Assembly (NCBI RefSeq): GCF_019399895.1
Contig: NC_091882.1
Span: 4,402,001-4,466,000, forward strand
DNA length: 64,000 nucleotides
Reading direction: 5' to 3'
Source: Cardiocondyla obscurior
Taxonomy: Eukaryota; Arthropoda; Insecta; Hymenoptera; Formicidae
Part shown: positions 7,916 through 18,054 of the stretch, in pieces
How positions within the stretch are numbered: the stretch's first letter is position 1
How the letters are laid out: every line of letters begins with the position of its first letter
Translations under genes and position numbers: made by a program
The notes under the pieces: model-generated
Told to the model about the DNA's origin: nothing
What the model saw: only the letters and a program-made list of their open reading frames with translations
Database searches by the model: none

Positions 7916-10900
7916 TTACAACGGTATTTTATAATGCCCCCATGGTAATGTTTCAATAGAATCCTGTATAATATATCGTTTATCATCATATGGACTTAAA
8001 GCAGTTTTTTCCTCACGTATAGTATACACTTCGTGCAGCTTAGATCTTATACATGTTTGCTGACGCGTCATTTCTATTTCCTCCTTCAAGCATCGTGTGT
8101 AATCATCAAACGTTATCTTCTTGGCGACAACATTACTCTTAACACCTTTAATCTTTTTGTATCTTTTTACCATCTACTCGTAATGCATACATTTTTGCTC
8201 GAAGTCCAATAAATTCAGTCATGATCGCTCCATTGTTTTCATCTTTCATCAAACCTGGTACTTTTTTATTGACTTGTGGAATACCATACACATTGTCACA
8301 AGCGTAATCACTTGTATCAAATCTATTAATATCACGTTTCATAATCTCATAAACGTCTTCGCACTCTATATGATATATAAGACTGTCTGTGTCAGTATAC
8401 ATAATTTTACATTTATTTTGATAAAGAGGTTGCATGTACTCATGATGAAATTCATATAAACATGTTTTAGATATGTCCAGAATGCACATTCCAACATAGA
8501 TCGGTTTATTAAATTTCACTTCAAGTTTACGCATTTCAATCGCTACCAGATTTTCGGCGAAAATGCTACGACTATGAAAATTCGGTTTCGAGATCAATGC
8601 CTCAGCACCAAATCTGCCCTCCCAATGTGTTACGAGCCTTACATCAACATGATTACGCACGTTCTCCATAGTTTTTCCAAATACTGCATTATTCATTAAT
8701 TTATACAAGTTTTTTTCAAAATCATTTTTTGCAAGCGTTCTAAATTTAGTATTAAGTTCTATATAAACACGTAGCCATGGGGATTGTTTAAATTGTAATA
8801 TGCGATGTATTTTTGTAAGATGCAGTCCATGATTAATACATTGCTGTAAATTGCGATAATGAATGATGTAACGCTTCTTATCATATAAGGTTGCGAGAAG
8901 CTTGTCCTGCCGCTTACCGGGTGGCTTATCGCGCGTTGGACAGAATGGCAGGTCGGCATGCGCATCATGTAAACGTTGTGAATACTCTAAATCAACCTCG
9001 AAAATATAACCATTGGGTGAGTCTAGTGGCACACTCATCACATCGAAATTAGAAACATTGTCAACCCATTGAAAATCGGCATATGGTAGCGGTTGACACA
9101 TCGCCCATCCATACAAATTATTAACATCAAAATACATTAAATATGTTGATGATTTTGATGAATCATATGACTGCATATATTTATTATTGGCACATGCATA
9201 TCTGCTTGAGCATTGACTTAAACCGCCGCGTATACCACGTTCAATAAACATAACCATATCAATGTCAGTAAGAAGTTCAAATTTTACACCCGTGTGTTTT
9301 AACATCGCGTCCCACGTAAAACCTGGTAAGGTGTAATAATATGCGGGATCAAGTTTGTAACTCACTATACAGCTGTCTCTAAAGTTTTCAAATATGTCAG
9401 CTAATAACAAGACATCAGTTTTTAAATACAGATCACTGTATTCTCCGAGCGTTTGAATTGAGAATCGTTGCCAGATATCTATAGCGTGTGCATAATCATT
9501 TTCGGATACTGTATCATCAGTCAATGAGCTGTAAAATGATTCACGTGGAGGCAAACATACATCTTCCAATTTTTCAATACTGTCAACATATTCATATGGA
9601 AAGACTCCTTTACGTGTTAATAAATCAAAATTTTCATTAGTTAGATTAGAAAATTCATATCGCGACACTCGCAATTTATCTTTACTTAGAAATGATGCTA
9701 ACTTCTCAAGACTTGTATTTAGAAATTTAAATGAATCAATAAACCTTAATTTTATACAATTATTTCTATTATCGGTGGTGCTTTTAACATTTTTTGTAAA
9801 TGATATATATTTCTCTTTCGTTATGGGAAGCAGTTCTATAGTTCCTTCATAGGCAGTTGCAATTTCTTTGATAATAAAATGTGCATCGTAACCCGATAAA
9901 TTATGAAAAACTATGGGAATACAATTCGAATCCATATAATTTATATTACAATTTGAATGTGCTGGTCCTCTATATCGACCGGTTAAGTGACAGTGATCGC
10001 GGACTCGTATGTCATCTGATACAAATGGTTTTTCACATATGTGACAATGTGTAGCTTTGTTAAAATTTTCCAACTCGTCTCGTGTAAAATCAGCCATGGG
10101 TACATTAGCTGATAAAATTGTTTTTACATTATGCGCTAAATTTTTAAGTTCCTCGGCGAACCATGCGACACAGTTATTACCGCGATGAAACCGATACATT
10201 GATAGCGACTTGTTGTATGAACAGCATACATAATACCCTATGCTAAAAACCTTATGATGTTGGTGTGCACATGTAGATGTGGTAGAGTCAGCATTCGTTT
10301 TTTCTAGGGTACATTCCAAATCGGCATATACCACAAATGGAACTCGTTCCTTTCTAGTATAGTTGTCAAAACTTAACCATTTTTTTCATCACATGGTAAT
10401 ATAATTGCGCACTCATTAATTTTTCCACAATCTACGCTGTGTACCATTAATCTTTCACTTGAACTAAAGTAATGTAAGCATCTGGAATAAAGAATATAAA
10501 TGCATTAAAAATTTTTTATTGTATAAAAGAAAAAAACATTTTTACTTACATTTTATACTTACCGATCACAAAAATATTTCTTACTCTTTGTTTTACTAAG
10601 CTGTGAACTTATAAGACGTGATAAATTTTTTATCAATGAAAAATGTCCAACATCATTATCTCGCTGTGTGTACAACAAATGAATGTGTCTCTCTCGTACT
10701 TTATCTGTGAGTTGTATTGGTAGAATTTTTTTCTTCTCAATCGTATATATGTTGATGGAAATATTATTAAGATTTTCAAATTTTTTAACATGTTTCATAG
10801 TTATTGGAAACTCAATACCTTCAAGATTTAACACTGTTGCATAATGTGGATATGATATTATTCGATCCACATGTTTCTCGGCTGGGTATAGAGCGGCTAC

Positions 10901-11422
10901 CACTGACCATGCGAAACATGCATTGTCAGCAGATTGTATATTTATCACAGCTCTTTTCATTTTAATTTCCTGTGGTAATATCACATGGCACCCAGCATGT
11001 AATGGATTGTGTTTATTTACATTTATCATCAAATTATGTATACGCGACAGTGCCCACCCGCTGTCACGTTCTTGAAATTCATCCAAGGATGTGAGAATAG
11101 GCTCGATAATGCGTGACTCGTACCACTCTTGTAGATCACTTGAACGAAAGAGTTCACAGTTTTTTGTGCACACACTTTTATTTGCAGTTTTATTGTTAGC
11201 TACAAATTCACCATTAAATACAACATTAATTTTTATATTGTTATGTTTATGCATAACATTTTGCACATGTTTTAATACAATGTCTTGCGCATCTTCCAGA
11301 AATTTGCGAGGCTCGATATAGTTTGAATTAATTACCACACCAGTTAATATGCGGCTTTCAAAAGCTGTGTCAATTTCACGCCATCGAAGTCCTTTATTTT
11401 TTGTATTATGTCCAGCACCCAC
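7916..11422 (-). pseudogene. Protein-primed family-B DNA polymerase, intron-containing and frameshifted
   Basis: The polymerase replicates the linear viral genome. In the long open part (8148-10334) the exonuclease motif YADLE, an HNH/endonuclease-VII-like insertion (HCHICEKPF then RDHCHLTGRYRG), motif A (DVNNLYGWAM), motif B (LMNNAVFGKTMEN) and motif C (YTDTDS) appear in order. The last 85 residues lie in another frame (7916-8173), the shift falling in an A5 run near 8165. Another shift lies near 10385 at an A7 run. A 287-aa N-terminal part (10559-11422) ends in KYFCDR at a good splice donor. All catalytic motifs survive, so the damage is recent or due to sequencing errors. Confidence 0.87.
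10482..10562 (-). other. Predicted 81-bp GT-AG intron in the viral DNA polymerase gene
   Basis: On the minus strand the donor reads gtaagtataa directly after a Cys-Asp-Arg codon run, and the acceptor ttctttattccag precedes CLHYFSSSERLM. Removing the 81 bases keeps the frame (phase 2) and unites a zinc-finger-like CDRCLHYF motif, which is strong internal support for splicing. Confidence 0.75.
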
Positions 11423-11503
11423 ATGAATGAAACGTTGTTTTGTTAAATCTCTTAAACTTTCGATACGTGCAATACATGCAACTAGTGATTGCTTCGCACC
11501 GAT

Positions 11504-11650
11504 TTATAATCTTGCACGTTTATTTCGCCCCTGGTCCTCCAATAATTCGATATATTCTTCACATTGCTGATTCCATGCATTAAATTCTTCTAAAGTCAAT
11601 CGATCTGCTTGCGCTGTCAACTGTTGCTCTTGTCGATCTATTTTATTCTC
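11504..11650 (-). other. Short open frame upstream of the polymerase, possible extra exon
   Basis: A stop-free minus-strand stretch reads RQEQQLTAQADRLTLEEFNAW and ends NKRARL before TAA at 11504-11506. It has no ATG, its composition is protein-like, and the frame just downstream (LVACIARIESLRDL) leads into the polymerase N-terminal part. It could be the true polymerase N-terminus broken by a frameshift or a separate exon. I cannot decide. Confidence 0.4.
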
Positions 11651-11884
11651 GAGATTTCAATATGTTAAATGATAAAATGTGATGTATGCTCCACAGTTTT
11701 ATATGTGGTATATGACAAACTGCTACGTTTACATTTTTAAGTAAGTTCAATGAATTCATAGCGATTATGTCAGCATTTTAAGTATTAACCTTCATAACGA
11801 TGGAGAACAGATGAAACACTGGAAGCCGCCTGATAATTTTATATTTTTTTAATGTTAGCAGTTTTGCACGTGCATATTGTGATA

Positions 11885-12420
11885 AGTGACATACATGTGG
11901 CGTCTACAAATTTTTGCTTAGTATTTTTTTCAGCACATGTGTATAGCTGCGCCTACAAATTTGCGCTTCTGATGCAATCTTCATAACATTATCGCCTATA
12001 TAAAATCACTGTTTTTTTCATTTTAGACTAAACGCTTGTAATCCACACCATTGCCTGAGATAACTGGCACGTGTGGCGTCTACAAATCTTGCAAATCTTG
12101 CATTTCCAATGCAGTGCAATGCAGTAGCACGTGTGGTGTCCGCAAATCTTGCAATCTTTATATGATATTATTTTTATTACATTTTAATAGCGGCGCCTAC
12201 AAATTTGCGCTTCTGATGCAATCTTCATAACATTATCGCCTATATAAAATCACTGTTTTTTTTCATTTAAGACTAAACGCTTGTAATCCACACCATTGCC
12301 TGAGATAACTAGCACGTGCGGCGTCTGCAAATCTTGCATTTCCAATGCAATGCAGTAGCACGTGTGGTGCCCGCAAATCTTGCATTTCTGATGCAATCTT
12401 TATGATATCATTTTTTATTT
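11885..12420. repeat. 244-bp direct tandem repeats carrying TATA-like boxes
   Basis: The block beginning gcctacaaatttgcgcttctgatgc at 11951 recurs at 12195, giving a period of 244 bases. Each copy contains cgcctatataaaatcactg, the palindrome-like gcacgtgtggcgtctacaaatcttgc and attgcctgagataact. A diverged partial copy precedes the first. No gene was found in 11,660-12,460. These look like duplicated promoter or enhancer units. Confidence 0.85.
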
Positions 12421-12462
12421 TAAGACTAATGCTTGTGATCCCCACTATTACCTACAAATGTG

Positions 12463-12475
12463 ATCTATATAAATA
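12463..12475 (+). promoter_or_regulatory. TATA box for the gene starting at 12522
   Basis: ctatataaatacc lies about 50 bases upstream of an ATG and is followed by an arthropod initiator-like tcact near 12490. It occupies the same position relative to flanking sequence as the TATA boxes in the two 244-bp repeats. Confidence 0.55.
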
Positions 12476-12521
12476 CCATCGGGTGACAGTTCACTAAATT
12501 TATATTTTGTGTTAAGAGAAT

Positions 12522-12916
12522 ATGGCTGATTTAAATGCTGTAAATGACAATAGAGAATTAATGGATTTATCTGATGAGGACGATAAGGATTGCCCAACGA
12601 TAGTGATTATATGAGTGATCAAAGTGAAGATCTCGAAGATTGTATTTCTCGAAAAATAGATTCACCACAACTTTTCGCGCTTAATGGACGTACTAAACAT
12701 TGTATGTTGTCTTTTTATTATTGCACACCTAGTGAAGCTATTGCAGTATGTGCACCATGTATGATTAATTTAGCTGATGTGGGTGGGCCAATGATTGCCA
12801 TTCGCAAACATGAAATTGATATTCAAAACGCATTATGCGGTAGATCATGTGGTAATTGTGGACTTCCAATGTATATGATAATTCCATGCAACATGTGTCC
12901 TGTGTGTGTTGCCTAG
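12522..12916 (+). pseudogene. Short acidic, Cys-rich viral protein, one frameshift
   Basis: Translation from the ATG at 12522 (MADLNAVNDNREL) continues for 30 codons and stops at TGA. The +1 frame, open from about 12590 to 12916, carries on with the same acidic composition (NDSDYMSDQSEDLEDC). It then gives a Cys-rich C-terminus with CAPC, CGRSCGNCG and CNMCPVC, which suggests a zinc-binding fold. A single indel near 12585-12592 explains the break. I do not recognise a family. Position after a promoter array at the genome end suggests an early regulatory gene (inference). I looked for and did not find an Rb-binding LxCxE motif. Confidence 0.55.
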
Positions 12917-12989
12917 GAACAAAACTTACACAATTTGAAGATTTAATCCCCCCACTTAATTGATGCATTTCTTATTAGTGGTGGGGATA

Positions 12990-13354
12990 TACAGGGTGTA
13001 TCATTCCATATTGACAAACTGTCAGAGTTAGATAGGTCTCGTAGATACAAGTTAATAAGTCCTGTGCCATTTTGCAAAATTTTCAATAGTTATTGAGAAA
13101 AAATTAATTTGTCTAGCGCAAGAGCGACGAGGAAGCTACGCGTGAGTGAGCGCGACAGGCGAGTAGCTAAAAATGGTGCCGTCGCCTGTCGCGCTCACTC
13201 ACGCGTAGCTTCCTCGTCGCTCTTGTGCTAGACAAATTAATTTTTTCTCAATAACTATTGAAAATTTTGCAAAATGGCACAGGACTTATTAACTTGTATC
13301 CACGAGACCTATCTAACTCTGACAGTTTGTCAATATGAAATGATACACCCTGTA
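12990..13354. mobile_element. Foldback MITE, about 365 bp, TA-flanked
   Basis: The sequence starts tacagggtgtatcatt and ends with the inverse (aatgatacaccctgta preceded by the mirrored arm). The two arms of about 170 bases are nearly perfect inverse copies separated by a short loop around 13165. TA flanks suggest a Tc1/mariner-type target duplication. There is no coding capacity. It lies between two viral genes without breaking either. Confidence 0.9.
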
Positions 13355-13505
13355 TATATAAAAAATCTCGGAACAATTATATCACATTAAATGTAACACG
13401 CGCATCAAACTGATCTGTTATTACCGTTCTTAATGTGATGGATTTTTACGTGTATTATTACGTGCTGTATTACCAAGTAATACAGCAACTACATCATATA
13501 CAAAT

Positions 13506-14325
13506 ATGGAATTTAATGTGCCAGCTAAAACTACATCATATGCGTGTAATATGAATTATTACACGCCAGCTAATGCATCTAGCACATCATGTGTAAATAA
13601 TGAGTGAGTATTAATTTTTCTAACTAAAAAATTTTTTTTAATACAAACTTTATATGGTCATTTTTTGTTTTTACACTAGCTCATCTAAAGATCATGCAAT
13701 CCGTATTCTATGTAAGCGATATGCATTGACGGCTACAAGCTTTAAATATTTAGAAATTGGTGTTAATGTTGGAACACCAAGTTATGTGGAAATTATTATT
13801 GGCGATAATCGAGGATTGGAAATGCCGCTATCTCTCGAGGCTTGGAAATCACTCTGCGAGTATCGTGCAAACATTTTAAGTTTGCTCCACAACGATTTTA
13901 AAAATCCTCAAGACTTCGTGTACCTCGGTGCGTTGACAGCCAGACTACGCAACTTTAATGGCATGGATGTCTTGCGGTTTGAATCAGCTGGCAAATGCTT
14001 AATGATGATGGAATCGACATTTCTTAAAATGATTGATCTTGATGAGTGTATTACATTGGCGTTTAATAAATTAACATCTTTTCTTAAAATAATTGATTCG
14101 AAATTTGTACGATTTGCTAGCATCGCTTCCACTGCTAAAACTCGTGACGAGGTTGTAAGCGCGATACATGCTAGCGATTGCTATGATGGGAATCAAATTG
14201 TTGATTGTGAGCTGCTAGCTAGTATTCGGAGCGCGAAAATAATATTATATTATATTATATTAAAACATTTTTTATTGCCATCAAAATATACAAATAATGT
14301 TATATTTTATAATAAATATATATAA
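13506..14325 (+). CDS. Two-exon orphan gene of the viral right end (247 aa predicted)
   Basis: Exon 1 (13506-13603) starts MEFNVPAKTTSY. A donor gtgagtatt at 13604 and an acceptor tttttacactag ending at 13679 define a 76-bp intron. The exons join in phase 2 and total 744 bases, an exact multiple of three. Exon 2 encodes SSKDHAIRILCKRYALTATSF, then a globular Leu-rich part and a helical C-terminus. The last 25 residues are low-complexity Ile/Tyr/Asn and may be eroded. I do not recognise the family. The SWIB-like or DNA-binding roles one might guess have no motif support. Confidence 0.6.
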
Positions 14326-15137
14326 TTTAAATGTTTATATTAAAAAATTTTTTATTGTTGCATTTTTTTCCCCAATATCCATGAACTACTGATTGATCTC
14401 ATACATATTTCTTTAAAAACTCAGAATTAAATGTAAAAAGATTTGCGTAAGTATATATCACATTTTCGAGATACATCTTTTAAATGAAATAATTTCTTAA
14501 TCTCTCATTGCGTGATAGAATGCATCTTAAGTTTCAAACGTGCTAAACGCTGTAAAAGATTCTCACGAGTATATGTCACACCTTCGGGACTGCTGTTGAT
14601 AAAAAAATGCTTTCGTTTTTACTTTCTGACTGTCTGCAGTGAGCTCGTAGCTGTTGCCTGTCAGTCGCATGCTGATTTTTTCAAGTGCAACACGTATATT
14701 AAAAAAATTAGATGGATAAGTGCTCATCGTTGGTACACATTCTCGCGCGCCGCGAGTTGGGGCATCGTACCCCGTTTAGTGCGAGTGGTGTGTGGTGTGG
14801 CGCACACCAAAAAAACAATTCAGCACAATTAAATTTATATTACGATAACCGCATACGCGGTGAGTGTGAACGAGGGGAAACATTAACTTTTGACAGGACT
14901 CCTCGTTCTATACCCGAAAATCCCGTGGGTGGTGAGTGCGGCTACGTCGTGGACAAAAGATTAAATCTGTGCACCCACGGGAAACGATTCGCTTTCGTCG
15001 ACAGCGAATTGCCGTCGGTAAAAAAAATGCGGCAAAACTAAAAACGTAAGTTTTAATATCAGTATTTATATTTTATATAAAAATTTGGGAACGTGTGGGT
15101 GGGTTGACGTGAATGGTAGCTGCTAGTGCGGGGTGTT
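14326..15137. other. Intergenic stretch between viral right end and Gypsy element
   Basis: No convincing gene. A short minus-strand frame at 14505-14618 reads coding-like (SSPEGVTYTRENLLQRLARL), but it has no start codon and a stop just upstream. It may be a remnant exon. The plus frames at 14512-15041 have no recognisable motif. The right terminal inverted repeat of the virus was not found. Confidence 0.4.
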
Positions 15138-15392
15138 GTGAATAAACACGGGTTCTAACTCAGGAGCGTTGAGGAGGCGAGGGGGAAAAAATCTGCGATA
15201 AGAGGAGCGCGGGGAGAGGTAGCCGTAGGTGGGAAGAGACCGGAGGGGGGTATATGAATGGGTGACAGATACCCCCGGTCTCTTTCCACCTACGGCTATC
15301 TCTCCCCGCGCTCTTCTCATCGCAGATTTTTTCCCCCGTCCCCTCGCCTCCCTTAACGCTTTTGGGTTAGAACCCGTGTTTATTCCCTACTG
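15138..15392. mobile_element. Foldback element, about 255 bp
   Basis: gtgaataaacacgggttctaac at the left is mirrored by gttagaacccgtgtttattccc at the right. The intervening GC-rich arms (cgcggggagaggtagccgtaggtgggaagagacc and its inverse) pair almost throughout, with a loop around 15255. It is non-coding, and its family is unknown. Confidence 0.85.
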
Positions 15393-15439
15393 GTTGCGTC
15401 TTTCGATATTAAGTGTAAAAACGCGAGTCAATTTTTTCA

Positions 15440-15707
15440 TGTTACGACCTCAACATTGCGAGCTTGTGTTTTGTTTTCGCCGTTCAGTTGTAAATTCCGG
15501 CGCGAAATCATTTCGAATTAACTCGTTTGTAGTGCGCGCGCATCCTCAGTCGGTATAGCGTCAATCCGTCTACGGCGCGCGCAGTCCTAGTTACCTGCGA
15601 GGGAAATTTGTTCAGATTCGTTCCGTCACGCGCGCAGTGTCTCGAATAAAGTGCACGTATTGCTACACTGTATAATCCGCGACTGGTACAGTCCTGTTGT
15701 AACGACA
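15440..15707 (+). repeat. Candidate 5' LTR of the Gypsy element
   Basis: The segment starts TGTTACGACC and ends GTAACGACA. It contains an initiator-like cctcagtcgg and a polyadenylation signal gaataaag about 70 bases before the end. It precedes gag by 88 bases. By eye it does not match the sequence after the pol gene, and I see no clear primer-binding site, so the call is tentative. Confidence 0.35.
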
Positions 15708-16529
15708 CCGCATAGTGTAAGTGTAATTGTTACGTATCGCGTTTCCTTGATTAATTGCTTCAGGCATTTCTAGTTTTGTAATATAATTCGGCATAATGGA
15801 TAAGAATATGATTCCCAGTAAGCCAAAAGAAATTGACTTAGGTAAACTTGTGGAGGAAAACGCCAAGCTTGCGGCCGAGTTAAATGTAATCAAGGAAGCG
15901 CTCAATAAGGAACGTGAACAGATGTCCGCGCAGATAGCGATACTTAGTAAACAATTTGAACAATCTGAGTAAGATCGGATGCGATTGATTATGAATTTAG
16001 AGAAAAGCAAGGGGGACACAACAAATATTGCGATATCGTCGTCGCCCTCCGCCACTACCCCTGCAGCCTCGGTGTCTATACCTCCGCGTGTTATTTCGAC
16101 ACCCGCGGTCCCGAAACTTGCCATGTTCTCACACGTGTCATCAGATCCGAAACTCTGGTTCAAAATTGCGGAATGTGCATTAAATCGCGCCAAACTCACG
16201 GAAGAACAAGGAGTTATGGAAGTGATTCTTCCGGCGTTAGACCAGGAAGCGGTTAACGCGATTCGCGATCTACTCTTGTCAGATCCCTTTCTTGCGGACC
16301 TTTATAAATTGGTAAAGGAGCGTATTATTAATACATTTACTATGACGCCTGAACAGCAGTTACGTAATTTAGGTATTTTTGGTTCGCTGATGGGATAGAA
16401 CACTGGTGAGATATAAACTCTTTTCGTTCTCGTTATGTACAGATATATTTACAAGACTATATACATTCTGTTTGAATTCGTTTAAATCGCACCCACTGGT
16501 GCTTTTACAAAATAACGCTTTAGAACGTT

Positions 16530-17159
16530 TTACAACCGCCTTTCGCGGTACGATATGTGTGGGGCGGTGAGTGTCACTCTGATCGGGCCCCACTTTTCAT
16601 CGCCAGGTAGAATTGGCGGTTCCGCTTCCGAGGATGAAGTGGTAGCCCAGGGATCACACTGGACTCCACTATCCGTGACTACAGGAGCGTGCTGTATGGC
16701 CCGCTCTGTGGTGCTGGGGCCACACTGTACTCCTCGCTCTATCCGCACCGGTGGTGTTGGTGGGATAGGCGAGAGTATTTGCTCGACTTGGTTCCACCGG
16801 GGACTTGTGTATCTCCAGATACGTACGTCGCCCGGTGCCAGGTAGATCCGCGGAGGCCTCGTTAGCCGCGGAGGCGTAAAGTTGGCGAGCTGCGGCTTCC
16901 ACTCCAATAGTTGAAAGTTAGTGTGGCGCGGAGGCTTCTTGAGTCCAGGCGGCCTCAGGATACCCGCCAGCGGCTGCTGCGGCGGAAAGACTTCTATCGA
17001 TACGATCTTTGGTGTCCTGGCCTCTTCGACGGGTGGCGATGGAGGACTGTCCGGCACTAGCTCTGGCGTCAAAGTGGCCCGCTTCTTTCGTCTGCTTCTT
17101 CTAGTCCGCTTCTGTGGAGTCTCCGGACTCTGGCTCTTCGTTAGCGGTGGTAAAGGCAT
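16530..17159 (-). CDS. Proline-rich protein encoded inside the LTR-like unit
   Basis: This ATG-started 209-aa frame is rich in Pro, Arg and Thr. It has a basic N-terminus (KRTRRSRRKKRATLTP), many PP and PPxP-like motifs (PPSPPVEEARTP, IPPTPPVR) and a repeated GVQC(G/D)P motif (RGVQCGPS, SGVQCDPW). It lies about 160 bases downstream of the TATA box. A further open frame (17101-17313, MELAISPYPIRRSL) overlaps its start and may be an upstream exon. No known domain is recognised. Similar promoter-plus-proline-rich-frame units occur elsewhere in the window. Confidence 0.5.
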   Translation of the reverse strand: MPLPPLTKSQSPETPQKRTRRSRRKKRATLTPELVPDSPPSPPVEEARTPKIVSIEVFPPQQPLAGILRPPGLKKPPRHTNFQLLEWKPQLANFTPPRLTRPPRIYLAPGDVRIWRYTSPRWNQVEQILSPIPPTPPVRIERGVQCGPSTTERAIQHAPVVTDSGVQCDPWATTSSSEAEPPILPGDEKWGPIRVTLTAPHISYRERRL

Positions 17160-17320
17160 CTGCTATGCTCTGCTTCGCGGCAACGACTACTGCCTCGTTC
17201 GATGTGCGTCGGCAGAGCACTACTTCTCGTACTGTGAAGTGTGCGTCTATACGAGCACTATCGTATTCAAAAAGCGATCTCCTTATCGGATAAGGCGATA
17301 TCGCAAGCTCCATCGGTGCC

Positions 17321-17331
17321 GCTTATATAGC
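17321..17331 (-). promoter_or_regulatory. TATA box of the minus-strand LTR-like unit
   Basis: Minus-strand ctatataagcgg lies about 200 bases after the TG terminus, in a position typical of an LTR U3/R boundary. Confidence 0.5.
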
Positions 17332-18054
17332 GGTCCTTATCTCATCTGACTATCGCGAAAACTCTTATCTTTCGCGACGCCTGGCGGCCGCGGCTGTTAT
17401 CAGCCGGGCCCGGAGCTTTTCTCCCTCCAAGCTTCCGGGCCTTCCGGCATACGTTCCTGCATGCCGGGCTGCCTATGTCGTGGTGCGCCGAGTGCCAATT
17501 TACCGAATTGTCATCTCGGCCGCCACACGTAACATTCTGAAAGCTAAGATACCAGCACACTACAAACCCACGCAAATTTTAATTTATTTGCGTGCTTTAA
17601 ACGCTCGTATTAACAACGAATGTTCAGAGGAAATTTTAAAAAGCGTGTTTTTTGAGAATATCAATCCCAGACATCGTGAAATTCTCGCGGCATTATCAGG
17701 TTTGGCCCTAGAGGAGTTGGCCAAAACTGCGGATAAACTAAACGATGTTCCTCAAAATTCTACGAGTATCAACACGGTCTCAGACGGGAAAATTTTACCG
17801 ATATCAGATTCAGAAAGCGTTGTTAACGAAATTAAATCGATTATTAAACAAATGGGCAATCTGTCCTCACATGTTCGCGAAAATCGTCCTTCTAGGCCAT
17901 CTCGCGACAAAAGCTTTCGAAGTAACAGGTCGAGATCTAAATCTAAGAATCGCTCGAACGGCTCGGACGCCAATAAAGCCAAACTATGCTGGGCACATTC
18001 AAGGTTTCCAAACGACGCGCGTTCGTGTTCTGATAAATGCCCCAAATTTGATGA

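Larger units (their letters stand above)
16388..17534 (-). mobile_element. Solo-LTR-like unit carrying its own gene, inserted in gag
   Basis: Read on the minus strand the unit begins TGTTACGTGTGGCGG at 17534 and has a TATA box (gctatataagcgg, near 17321-17331). It continues through a proline-rich reading frame and ends near 16388 as CCCATCA, giving TG...CA ends. It splits an otherwise continuous gag. A clean target duplication was not found, and some gag residues appear lost at the junction. Confidence 0.55.

Noticed and set aside
12522..14325. Possible Rb-binding LxCxE oncoprotein motif in the accessory viral genes
   Set aside because: Adintovirus-like genomes can carry oncoprotein-like genes, so I looked in both proteins; no LxCxE was present.
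14512..15041. Two overlapping plus-strand frames of 106 and 109 codons
   Set aside because: No recognisable motif, mixed composition and no promoter or splice support; left as unannotated sequence.
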